The notes beneath the pieces were generated by a model that was not told the origin of the DNA, made no database searches, and was given only the letters and a program-made list of their open reading frames with translations. Shown here piece by piece: positions 8,515-16,416 of a stretch of DNA of 64,000 nt. Position numbers and translations under genes: made by a program. The stretch is taken from the NCBI RefSeq assembly GCF_030064165.1, contig NZ_CP125947.1:4774001-4838000 (forward strand), written 5' to 3'. Origin of the DNA: Comamonas resistens (GTDB lineage Bacteria > Pseudomonadota > Gammaproteobacteria > Burkholderiales > Burkholderiaceae_C). Position 1 is the stretch's first letter, and each line of letters begins with the position of its first letter.

Positions 8515-9699
8515 TCAAGCGAACTGCCGGACAGTTTGCTTACTCTTGGGTGAAGCGGACATCGCTTGATCGATTCCCTGCTGGAAGATGGCGAGCAGTC
8601 CCTCTTCAAGCCCAAGCGTGTGGACGTCGTTCCCACCGTGCTGCAAGCCCAACTGCACGTCCTCGGCAACAGCGAAGTCCTCTTGGTCAAAGACAGCGTC
8701 ATTCGTATAGTTGAAGCGTTTTTCCAGCGCTTTCTGACCTGCTTCCCCCTGAAACTCCGAGGACTTGTAAAGCATCTCGTGTGTCCAGATCGTTCGGTTC
8801 GCAGCCAGCGGGAAGAACATGTTGATGGACACATAGTCCGGATGCATGATGAAGAAGGCCTGCGGAAAAATTGAGTAATACACCGATGCGTAGTCCAGGA
8901 TGTTCCGATCCGCCAACGGCACCGAGAGCATGTCCAGGAAATTGGTGCGCGCTGCGGAGAGCCGTATGTGATGGCCGTGTTCATAGTGCGCAATAACGCC
9001 TTTCCTGAAGGCGTGCGATAGCGTTTCCCGGTGCAGATAAGGAACGTGGTATCCCTCCAAGTAGGTTTTGATCAGTAGCTTCCAGTTGGCGTGCTTGATC
9101 ACACTGTTCTTGCGGTAGCTGATGAGTTCACCCAGGGCGAAGTGATCGAGGTCATCCCCAATAGGTCCAAGCGCATTGTCAAGGTCTATCTTTCCGCCCG
9201 GCGTCGGATGAATCCAGATCAGGCCGGCCCGCTCTACCACGGGAAGTTCTACCAATGCGAAGTTGTCCCGATCTATGTCTGGAAAGTTGTAGGACTTGGT
9301 GATCCCTTTGAGGCGACCGTCCAATCCGTAAGTCCAGCCATGAAACGGGCAGATGAAGGCTTTGAGGCACGGTTCTTTGCCTGACACAATGCGAGCGCCT
9401 CGGTGGCGGCACGTATTGAGAAAGGCGCGCAGGTGACCATCCGTGCCCCGGACGATCACATATGGGAAGCTGGACCAATCGCTTAACAGGTAGGAGCCGG
9501 GTTCACGCACGCTGCTCACGTGCCCTGCAAGCATGGGGTGATGGCGGAACACGCTCGCCATTTCGCGATCAAGGATTTCCGCGTCGGTATAGATGCTTAC
9601 GGGTAGTTGGACCACCTTCCCAAGCATCTCCTGGTCACGCCCCTTTTTATGTAATGACTCCAACTGGCAAAGGATATCCATCTGGGTGCTTTTGCGCAT
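8515..9699 (-). CDS. Rieske-type aromatic ring-hydroxylating oxygenase, alpha subunit
   Basis: Non-haem iron oxygenase. The N-terminal Rieske domain shows the 2Fe-2S ligands CRHR...CPFH (about residues 93-117). The catalytic domain has the iron-binding EGYHVPYLH motif (about residues 214-222) and a downstream acidic ligand region near EDVQLGLQ. Length is 394 aa. The ATG follows a strong GGAGG site. No ferredoxin or reductase gene is adjacent, so electrons must come from elsewhere. It is preceded on the same strand by a thioesterase gene and divergent from a TetR regulator, forming a small catabolic or detoxification cassette. Substrate unknown. Confidence 0.88.
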   Translation of the reverse strand: MRKSTQMDILCQLESLHKKGRDQEMLGKVVQLPVSIYTDAEILDREMASVFRHHPMLAGHVSSVREPGSYLLSDWSSFPYVIVRGTDGHLRAFLNTCRHRGARIVSGKEPCLKAFICPFHGWTYGLDGRLKGITKSYNFPDIDRDNFALVELPVVERAGLIWIHPTPGGKIDLDNALGPIGDDLDHFALGELISYRKNSVIKHANWKLLIKTYLEGYHVPYLHRETLSHAFRKGVIAHYEHGHHIRLSAARTNFLDMLSVPLADRNILDYASVYYSIFPQAFFIMHPDYVSINMFFPLAANRTIWTHEMLYKSSEFQGEAGQKALEKRFNYTNDAVFDQEDFAVAEDVQLGLQHGGNDVHTLGLEEGLLAIFQQGIDQAMSASPKSKQTVRQFA

Positions 9700-9764
9700 A
9701 TCGGCCTCCTGCAGTGTGGGGCAATCTCATTTTTGGAGCTATGGTCAGGCGAATCGGGTTGATT

Positions 9765-10172
9765 TCAGGCTGCGGGGACAACAGTCCCCTGAGCCAAAGC
9801 ACAAAGCTTGCGGCTCTCTCCATCCTCCGCGTATATCTCGCACTGACAAATTGCCATCCGTTTGCCAGTGCTGCGTGCCTGCGCACTGGCGATAAGCCTG
9901 ATACCAACGCCAGGGCGGATATAGTTGATTTTGAATTCAGCCGTCAGCGCGTTGCCCCCTAAAGCGATGCCACCCGCGAAGGTAATGGCGTTGTCGGCCA
10001 GGTAGCTGATGACACCACCATGCACGAAACCGTGCTGCTGCAGATGGTGATCCTGGATGGTGAGGGAAAGCTCCGCGCTGTCACCTGTGGAGGCAGTCAA
10101 CTCCGCGCCGATGAAACGACTGAAGGGCTGGCTGGCAAACACCTGTTGTGCGAATGCCTGAATATCTTTCAT
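9765..10172 (-). CDS. PaaI-type hotdog-fold thioesterase
   Basis: Probable acyl-CoA thioesterase with a single hotdog domain: HGFVHGGVISYLAD-type motif near residues 45-58 and the matching back half. I chose the ATG at 10172, giving 135 aa, because an AGGAGA ribosome site precedes it. A longer frame would run through the intergenic operator. It is the first gene of the minus-strand unit leading to the Rieske oxygenase, so it may hydrolyse a CoA ester in the same pathway. Confidence 0.85.
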   Translation of the reverse strand: MKDIQAFAQQVFASQPFSRFIGAELTASTGDSAELSLTIQDHHLQQHGFVHGGVISYLADNAITFAGGIALGGNALTAEFKINYIRPGVGIRLIASAQARSTGKRMAICQCEIYAEDGESRKLCALAQGTVVPAA

Positions 10173-10232
10173 TACCTGTCTCCTGGGGCGCTGAGGCCCG
10201 ACATCATTCATCTGTGGCAGAACTCGTTCAGA

Positions 10233-10266
10233 GGTGATTCCTGCTATAAATATTCTAGGAATTACC
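10233..10266. promoter_or_regulatory. Long imperfect palindrome, likely TetR operator
   Basis: GGTGATTCCT at the left and AGGAATTACC at the right form a 34-base dyad (9 of 10 arm pairs) between the divergent thioesterase and TetR genes. An AT-rich centre includes a TATAAA -10-like element pointing to the TetR gene. Position and symmetry fit self-repression and control of the divergent cassette by the adjacent TetR protein. Confidence 0.6.
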
Positions 10267-10293
10267 TTTGCTCCTTGTGTTCGGATTTTGGAC

Positions 10294-11037
10294 ATGGCCT
10301 ATCGTCCCAAAAATCTCTCTGGCGCCACACGGCGCAAGCCGCAGCAGTCGCGCTCCCGGCACACGGCTGGCGCGTTGCAGGAAGCGTTTGTTCAGCTTTT
10401 GGTGACACGCGACTACGATGCCGTCACGATCCGTGACATCACGGACCTGGCAGGGACAAGCCTTGGGAGCTTCTACGAGTACTTCGGCAACAAAGATAAC
10501 CTTGCGAAGGTCAGCGTGCATTTGCGCTCCAAGCGTTTGCTTCGGGTTCTGCAGGACGAAAGCCTTGTTTCCATCCGCATGCCATTGGACAAGGCTATGC
10601 ATGCAGCCGTCGACCAGTTGCTGGAAGCTCACCGTGAGAGCCCACCACTTTGGGGAGTGCATTACCTGCTGGAGCGTCGCTTCTCTGGGATCGATCCCTA
10701 CGCGAAGATGTATGAACAGTTCGTGGGCGCCTGGCAGCGCTTGATCATGATGGCGTCGGACCGATCCTGCCCTTGGCCACAGGACGTCGCCAGGACTTGC
10801 CACACGATCATCTATGGACTCTTCGCACATGCCCATCTACAAGGTCTTGGCACGACCGGGGCGTGCATTGACTACGATCAGTTGCGCCTCCAGTCCCGAC
10901 ATGCATTGCTGGGCTATCTGGCATTGGCAACGCCCCCTTCTGGGCAGCAAAGAAGCATCTCGATGCGGGGAACTAGGCTTCCGATTGAGCGACCAGAAGA
11001 CGATCAAAAACCCTTCCCCAGGCCTCATCACCCTTGA
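10294..11037 (+). CDS. TetR/AcrR-family transcriptional regulator
   Basis: One-component repressor. The N-terminal HTH lies at ~25-70 (TIRDITDLAGTSLGSFYEYFGNKD-like, split here by its helices). The C-terminal ligand domain runs to ~215. I chose the ATG at 10294 (MAYRPKN), since the longer frame would start inside the operator dyad. The last ~25 residues are read from DNA that is antisense to the convergent ICE gene at 10973, so the C-terminal tail may be an addition made at the insertion junction. It probably controls the divergent thioesterase-Rieske pair. Confidence 0.85.
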   Translation: MAYRPKNLSGATRRKPQQSRSRHTAGALQEAFVQLLVTRDYDAVTIRDITDLAGTSLGSFYEYFGNKDNLAKVSVHLRSKRLLRVLQDESLVSIRMPLDKAMHAAVDQLLEAHRESPPLWGVHYLLERRFSGIDPYAKMYEQFVGAWQRLIMMASDRSCPWPQDVARTCHTIIYGLFAHAHLQGLGTTGACIDYDQLRLQSRHALLGYLALATPPSGQQRSISMRGTRLPIERPEDDQKPFPRPHHP

Positions 11038-11374
11038 CCTGAGTTGTGGCCACCTCGGCCCGAATCATTGCCACCAGTTCGGCGTGGCCACTTTCGGTGC
11101 CTTCCCAGGTCGCGTACCGTCGCACTGGCTCCGCTCCGTGGTGGGTGTAAACCTCGGTCTCAAATAGAGCCGGACTCCGGTCCGGCAGCGGGCTATGCGC
11201 CAGGCCGAGGAACATCGTAGAGACCCGAACGTCATCGATCCACGTTTGCGCCACGCGCCGATCAGCCGCCGCAAACCACACTTTCCATTGCGCATCGTCT
11301 TCGCACAGCACAACGCGACGATCATCGAGTATGTACTGGCAGGGGTAATAGCCGACGGAAGGGCGACGCAGCAT
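10973..11374 (-). CDS. Conserved hypothetical protein of the ICE transfer region
   Basis: A 133-aa soluble protein with no recognised domain; Trp and Asp/Glu rich, no signal peptide. A gene of this kind lies antisense within tra blocks of related elements, which I recall only in outline. It overlaps the 3' end of the TetR gene on the opposite strand by 65 bases. The tail overlap places one border of the oxygenase cassette at about 10970. Confidence 0.55.
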   Translation of the reverse strand: MLRRPSVGYYPCQYILDDRRVVLCEDDAQWKVWFAAADRRVAQTWIDDVRVSTMFLGLAHSPLPDRSPALFETEVYTHHGAEPVRRYATWEGTESGHAELVAMIRAEVATTQVKGDEAWGRVFDRLLVAQSEA

Positions 11375-11523
11375 ATCGCCAGCCTACCGCAGATCGTCGT
11401 TTAGATGCCAGTGATGGCATTGCAAGCCATCAATCCGGTCGCGCGCGAGTTCCTATTGTTTGCTGCCTAGAACAGCCCTGATCTCCACGATCTAGCCATT
11501 GCTGATCACACAGGAATGGCGCG

Positions 11524-11907
11524 ATGTTGGCTTCAACCTGGCTGCGCGCCGCGCATCGCGGCGTGCCCACTTTTCTCGTGACGGCCCTTCTACTGGGTCA
11601 GTCCCCGGTGGCGTTGGCCGAGCCCCCGGCACAGCGCCAGGAACTGATCGCGGCACTACGCCAGCTCGACGCATTGCAGCGCAGCGTCGCCGACAGCGCA
11701 GCCCATGCCCCCATCCAGCCAAGCGAGCGCTACCACTTCGACTACCCACGGCTGCAAGCTGACCTGGCGCGTGTGCGCGCTGGCATCCAGGCCCATCTCA
11801 CACCGACGCGCGCCCAGCCGCGCGACCTCTCCGAACTGGCCGGCGGCTACCGCACCGAGCGGTCCGTTTCGCCAGCACCTCGGACGACTGCGGAAGGCAA
11901 GCCATGA
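11524..11907 (+). CDS. RAQPRD-family ICE protein (TIGR01690)
   Basis: Small exported protein of 127 aa with signal peptide (~32 residues, LAEPP). It carries the family's diagnostic RAQPRD sequence at about residues 99-104. The family is restricted to ICE transfer operons, and its role in pilus or channel assembly is not defined. Its stop overlaps the next start (ATGA). Confidence 0.85.
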   Translation: MLASTWLRAAHRGVPTFLVTALLLGQSPVALAEPPAQRQELIAALRQLDALQRSVADSAAHAPIQPSERYHFDYPRLQADLARVRAGIQAHLTPTRAQPRDLSELAGGYRTERSVSPAPRTTAEGKP

Positions 11908-12137
11908 ACGGCGCTCAGGTTTCGGCATTTCAAGCCAACAGCGGCATCGCGCCGTCCGCGATGGCGACCGTCCTGGTCGGCGTCGTGTTCGCGGTCCTGC
12001 TCGTCTGGGGCGTATGGGCCATCCGAACGGCCTACGTGGGGTGGTCCGAGAGCCGCCTCAACCAGCGCCAGTTCCTTGGCGTGTGCATCCGCTTCATCGC
12101 GCTGTACCTCGTCCTGAGTTTCTTCCTCCTCTCCTGA
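11904..12137 (+). CDS. TIGR03758-family ICE protein (small membrane protein)
   Basis: 77 aa with two hydrophobic segments (~18-40 and ~58-76). Position directly after RAQPRD and before the TIGR03745 protein is the conserved order in PFGI-1/ICEclc-type systems. It may be a pilin-like or channel-lining protein; the function is inferred from context only. Confidence 0.78.
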   Translation: MNGAQVSAFQANSGIAPSAMATVLVGVVFAVLLVWGVWAIRTAYVGWSESRLNQRQFLGVCIRFIALYLVLSFFLLS

Positions 12138-12153
12138 CCTGAAAGGCACGACC

Positions 12154-12513
12154 ATGCAAAACCGCATCCTCCATTCCCGCCTCGCCCAGCGCACCGCTCT
12201 GGCTCTGGGCACCGCTGCGCTGCCCGCGCTGTCGTTCGCGCAAGGCCTGCCCCAGTTGGAGAACCCGACCCGTGGCACCGGCAACGGCATCATGGAAACG
12301 ATCAGGAACTATGGCTACGACATCATCATGCTCGTGGCCTTGCTGGTGGTGGCGTCGATGTTCATCGGCGTCTGCTACCACGCCTACGGCACCTATGCGG
12401 AAATCCACACCGGCCGCAAGACCTGGGGCCAATTCGGCCTCACGGTCGCCATCGGTGCCGTCCTGCTCGTGATCGGCATCTGGCTGCTCACCGAAGCCAC
12501 CGGCATCCTGTAA
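12154..12513 (+). CDS. TIGR03745-family ICE membrane protein, pilin-like
   Basis: 119 aa. Signal peptide of ~29 residues (ALSFAQ), then two transmembrane helices (~48-70 and ~88-110). This is the layout of small VirB2-like pilins, which is my inference for this family. It is in the same operon as its neighbours. Confidence 0.78.
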   Translation: MQNRILHSRLAQRTALALGTAALPALSFAQGLPQLENPTRGTGNGIMETIRNYGYDIIMLVALLVVASMFIGVCYHAYGTYAEIHTGRKTWGQFGLTVAIGAVLLVIGIWLLTEATGIL

Positions 12514-12525
12514 GGCGAAGCCTGT

Positions 12526-12936
12526 ATGTCCGAGCAGCAGCACGTCCGTGCGGACGGGACGGTCACGTTCCTTCCGCACCGGCTCAACCGCCATCCCGTT
12601 GTCGTGCGCGGCCTCACCGCCGACGAGCTGTGGATCTGCTGCGGCCTGTCCGGCGCCGCCGGCCTGCTGGTCGGCGCGCCGCTGTCCTGGGTGTTCCGCA
12701 CGATCGCCATCGCGCCGACGTTCATTGTCCTGGGCGTGGCCTTCGGCGTGTTCATCGGCGGCGGCATCCTGCGCCGCCTCAAGCGCGGCAGGCCCGACAC
12801 CTGGCTGTACCGCCAACTGCAATGGCGCATCGCCACGCGCCATCGGCTGATGGCCGGATGGGTGGGCGGCCATGTACTGATCTCGCGCTCGGGCTTCTGG
12901 ACCACCCGAAGGTCTGTTTCAAGGGGAGCACGATGA
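12526..12936 (+). CDS. TIGR03750-family conjugal transfer protein
   Basis: 136 aa with two close hydrophobic segments (~40-82) and a basic tail, resembling VirB3/TraL-type inner-membrane proteins by build and position. The stop overlaps the next start (ATGA). Confidence 0.78.
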   Translation: MSEQQHVRADGTVTFLPHRLNRHPVVVRGLTADELWICCGLSGAAGLLVGAPLSWVFRTIAIAPTFIVLGVAFGVFIGGGILRRLKRGRPDTWLYRQLQWRIATRHRLMAGWVGGHVLISRSGFWTTRRSVSRGAR

Positions 12937-13625
12937 GCCGCTTCAAGAACGAGATCGCCCACCTGCAGGCGCACATCAGGACACTTCGCCTCGGTGCTGG
13001 CGCGCTGGTCATCGTCGCCCTGGTCATGGGTGGCGGCTGGTGGAGCGCCCCACGCGACCTGACCATCCACGTCCCGCCCGATTTGCGTTCCGGCAGCACC
13101 CGCAAATGGTGGGAAGTGCCGCCTGAGTCGGTCTATGCGTTCACGTTCTATGTGTTCCAGACCCTCAACCGTTGGCCGACGAATGGTGAGGAGGACTACC
13201 CGCGCAACCTCCACACGCTCTCGCCGTACCTCACCCCATCCTGCCAGGCCTTCCTGCGCGCCGACTACGACTATCGGCGCAGCACGGGCGAACTGCGGCA
13301 ACGCGTGCGCGGTATCTACGAAATCCCCGGCCGCGGCTACGGCGACGATCCCACGGCGCGCGTGCGCGTGGTCTCTGACCGCGATTGGGTGGTGATGCTG
13401 GACATCAGCGCCGACGAGTACTACGGCGCGGAGCAGATCAAGCGCGCCCTGGTGCGCTACCCCATCAAGGTCACGCGAGTGGACGTCGATCCTGTCCGCA
13501 ACCCGTTCGGTATGGCGCTGGACTGCTACGAAGGTACGCCTCAGCGCATCAGCGCACCGGAGCCGACGCGCCCGGCATCGGGTGGCTTGGCTCCGCAAGC
13601 GCCTCAAGGAGGTAATTCCCCATGA
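12933..13625 (+). CDS. TIGR03746 (PFL_4703/DUF2895) ICE protein
   Basis: 230 aa with one N-terminal transmembrane helix (~22-42) and a periplasmic domain. The single-anchor layout suggests a TraE/VirB8-like scaffold. The ATG at 12933 overlaps the preceding stop and was chosen over a longer frame lying inside the upstream gene. It overlaps the next gene by 4 bases. Confidence 0.8.
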   Translation: MSRFKNEIAHLQAHIRTLRLGAGALVIVALVMGGGWWSAPRDLTIHVPPDLRSGSTRKWWEVPPESVYAFTFYVFQTLNRWPTNGEEDYPRNLHTLSPYLTPSCQAFLRADYDYRRSTGELRQRVRGIYEIPGRGYGDDPTARVRVVSDRDWVVMLDISADEYYGAEQIKRALVRYPIKVTRVDVDPVRNPFGMALDCYEGTPQRISAPEPTRPASGGLAPQAPQGGNSP

Positions 13626-14566
13626 AGCCCATGAAGCATCCTGTACTCACGCTGCTGGGGCTGCTGGCCGTCGCCGTAGCTCCCGCCGTCCAGGCGTTGG
13701 AGATCCTCCGCTGGGAACGCATGCCGCTGGCGGTGCCGCTGAAGGTGGGCCAGGAGCGCATCGTGTTCATCGACCGGAACGTCCGCGTGGGAGTCCCCGC
13801 AGGCATTGGCGAGCGCCTGCGCGTGCAAAGCGCGGGCGGCGCGGTGTATCTGCGCGCCAGTGAGCCGATCGAGCCTACGCGGCTACAACTGCAAGACGCC
13901 GACACGGGCGCGCTGATCCTGCTGGACATCGCGGCCGAGCCACCCAAGGACGGCGAACCGGCATTGGAGCCGGTGCGCATCGTCGAGGGCAACAGCACTC
14001 CGGCGCGCTATGGCGACCAGGCGGGCGATGCCGACAAGGCCTCGGCGCGCGGCCAGGACCAGGCAGGCGCACGGGCAGCGCGACGCGAAACCCCTGTGTC
14101 GGTCGTCCTGACACGCTTTGCTGCACAGAACCTCTATGCGCCGCTGCGCACTGTAGAAGCCATACCCGGCGTCATGCGCGTCAACCTGCGCCGCGACCTC
14201 GATCTCGGCACGCTGATGCCAACGTTGCCCGTTCGTGCGATCGCGATCGCGTCGTGGCGTCTGGAAGACCAGTGGGTCACCGCCGTGCGTCTGACCAACA
14301 CCGGCACGGGCTGGGTCACGCTTGACCCGCGCGTGCTGCAAGGGGACTTCCTCACCGCCACCTTCCAGCACGAGGCGCTTGGCCCACGCGGAACGCCAGA
14401 AGACACGACCGTCCTGTACCTGGTGACGCGCGGGCGCGGCCTCGCGCAGTCGCTGCTGCCGGCGATCCACCGCTTCGATCCGGCCGCACATCTGCCGCTG
14501 CCACCGACCTCATCGGAACAGGGACGCGAAGCCTCGGACAACAAGGAGGCCGGCCATGCGCAGTAA
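13622..14566 (+). CDS. TIGR03749-family ICE protein
   Basis: 314 aa, exported (signal peptide ~25 residues, VQALE). All-beta periplasmic character suggests a TraK/VirB9-like component of the outer-membrane core complex; that mapping is by order and build. It overlaps the next gene by 11 bases. Confidence 0.8.
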   Translation: MKPMKHPVLTLLGLLAVAVAPAVQALEILRWERMPLAVPLKVGQERIVFIDRNVRVGVPAGIGERLRVQSAGGAVYLRASEPIEPTRLQLQDADTGALILLDIAAEPPKDGEPALEPVRIVEGNSTPARYGDQAGDADKASARGQDQAGARAARRETPVSVVLTRFAAQNLYAPLRTVEAIPGVMRVNLRRDLDLGTLMPTLPVRAIAIASWRLEDQWVTAVRLTNTGTGWVTLDPRVLQGDFLTATFQHEALGPRGTPEDTTVLYLVTRGRGLAQSLLPAIHRFDPAAHLPLPPTSSEQGREASDNKEAGHAQ

Positions 14567-15986
14567 CGGACTTCTGAAGTGGTTGCTGATTCCCGTCGTC
14601 CTGCTGGTGCTGTTCATTGCCATCCGGCTGTTCTCGGGTGGAGACTCGTCGGCGCCAGCCGCTGAAGATGCCAGTGCCCAACTCACGCCCGAGGAAATGA
14701 AGGCGCTGGGTATCGAAGGCGATACGCCCCGCGACACCGTGGCCACGCTCGTCGCCCAGGTAAAGCAGTTTCGCACCGAGCTTCAGGGCGCGCTCTCGGA
14801 CAACAAGTCCCAGCGCGAGGAGAACCAGCGGCTGCGCCAGCGCGAGAACTCCATCGACCAGCGCATCAATTCAGCCCTCGAATCCGAACGTTCCAACCTG
14901 CGCCGCGACCAGCAGCTGGCGGCCAGCGATCGCCAGCAGACCGAGGGGCTTCTCTCCGATCTGCAGCGGCGTCTGGAGAGCATCGGCGGGCGCGGCGAAG
15001 GCCATGCTGATTTGCCTGTGGGCTTTGGACTGCGTGACGGCGACGAGGCAGGCATGGAAGGTGGCCTGCGCTGGGTCGAACCGGATGACGCGAAGCCTGC
15101 AGAGGGGCGCAATGCAAGTCGCGGAACGAAAAGCAGCCCGAGTTTCCCCACGAGTTTTGGTCCCGCGCAGAGCACGCAGAAAACGCCGGCCGAACCCGCG
15201 GAAAAAACGGGGGCAAACACCACGAACGCAAAGAGCGCCAAGCCCGTCTATACCGTGCCGACGAACTCGACGCTGATGGGATCTGTGGCTATGACGGCGC
15301 TGATCGGCCGCGTTCCGATCGACGGCACGGTCAACGATCCATACCCATTCAAAGTCCTCGTCGGCCCCGACAACCTCACCGCCAACGGGATCGATATTCC
15401 GGACGTTGCCGGTGCCGTGTTTTCCGGCACTGCATCGGACGACTGGACGCTCTCGTGCGTGCGCGGCCAGGTGCGCAGCATCACCTTCGTCTTCCACGAC
15501 GGCACGATTCGCACGATCCCCGATGACAGCAATGGCAACCAGCAGAACAGCCAGCAGCAGAACGCTCAAGGTGGAGGCCTGGGTTGGATCAGCGATCCCT
15601 ATGGCATCCCTTGCGTCGGCGGGGAGCGGCGCAGCAACGCCCAGCAATACCTCGGCTCGCAGGCCCTGATCACGGCCGCTGGTGCCGGCGTGGCCTCGTT
15701 GATCGACAGCGACAGCGGCCAGATGTCCTACGTGGGCGCCGATGGCTCCATCGGCAGCGTCGGCATCTCGGGCAACGAGGCCATGGGCCGCATCCTGGCG
15801 GGTGGCGTGCGCGACATGGCCGACTGGGCGAACAAGCTGTACGGAGAAGCCTTTGCCGCCATCTATGTCCAGCCCGGCGCGAAGGTCGCCGTCCACCTCG
15901 AAAAACCGCTCGCCATCGACTTCGATGCCGAAGGCCGCAAGGTCGATCACCGCGCAGGAGAAAGCCATGCCCTCGAACTTGACTAA
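14556..15986 (+). CDS. TIGR03752-family ICE protein, TraB/VirB10-like
   Basis: 476 aa. N-terminal transmembrane helix (~7-25), a long coiled coil (~60-140, many Arg/Glu/Gln), a Pro/Ala/Lys linker (~195-225) and a C-terminal beta domain (~235-470). This architecture matches TraB/VirB10 proteins, which span the cell envelope. It overlaps the start of the lipoprotein gene by 20 bases. Confidence 0.85.
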   Translation: MRSNGLLKWLLIPVVLLVLFIAIRLFSGGDSSAPAAEDASAQLTPEEMKALGIEGDTPRDTVATLVAQVKQFRTELQGALSDNKSQREENQRLRQRENSIDQRINSALESERSNLRRDQQLAASDRQQTEGLLSDLQRRLESIGGRGEGHADLPVGFGLRDGDEAGMEGGLRWVEPDDAKPAEGRNASRGTKSSPSFPTSFGPAQSTQKTPAEPAEKTGANTTNAKSAKPVYTVPTNSTLMGSVAMTALIGRVPIDGTVNDPYPFKVLVGPDNLTANGIDIPDVAGAVFSGTASDDWTLSCVRGQVRSITFVFHDGTIRTIPDDSNGNQQNSQQQNAQGGGLGWISDPYGIPCVGGERRSNAQQYLGSQALITAAGAGVASLIDSDSGQMSYVGADGSIGSVGISGNEAMGRILAGGVRDMADWANKLYGEAFAAIYVQPGAKVAVHLEKPLAIDFDAEGRKVDHRAGESHALELD

Positions 15987-16416
15987 CCTGGCCCGGGGCC
16001 TGGCGCTGGCCGTTGCCGTCGCCGTACTCGGCGGCTGCGCCACCAGCAAGGACAAGCTGCTGCCGCACGGCGACAGCACGATGATGGACATCTGGCAGCA
16101 GAACGCTGGTGATGGCGGCGGTAGCACAGGCAAGGCCGCACGCAGGCAGTTGCTTGATGCACGCCAGAGTCTGCGCCGGCCGCTGACCGATGCCGATGTG
16201 CAGGCAGCGCCCGCGGAGCAAATGCGCTACACGCGCACGGCGCGCAACGAGGTCTATCGCCAATTCCAGCGCCTGCCCAATCCCGACCTGGTGATGTACG
16301 TGTACCCGCACCTGGCGGGCACGGATCCCGTGCCGGTTCCGGGCTACACCACGGTCTTCCCGCTGTACCAGCGCGTGCAGTACGCCATGCCAGGCGAGCG
16401 CTTGGAGGACTACTGA
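15967..16416 (+). CDS. TIGR03751 conjugal transfer lipoprotein
   Basis: 149 aa with a lipobox (LGGC, lipidated Cys near residue 24). A small outer-membrane lipoprotein between the VirB10-like and VirB4-like genes corresponds by position to TraV/VirB7. The ATG at 15967 was chosen because it puts the signal peptide first; the frame is also open upstream inside the neighbouring gene. Confidence 0.82.
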   Translation: MPSNLTNLARGLALAVAVAVLGGCATSKDKLLPHGDSTMMDIWQQNAGDGGGSTGKAARRQLLDARQSLRRPLTDADVQAAPAEQMRYTRTARNEVYRQFQRLPNPDLVMYVYPHLAGTDPVPVPGYTTVFPLYQRVQYAMPGERLEDY

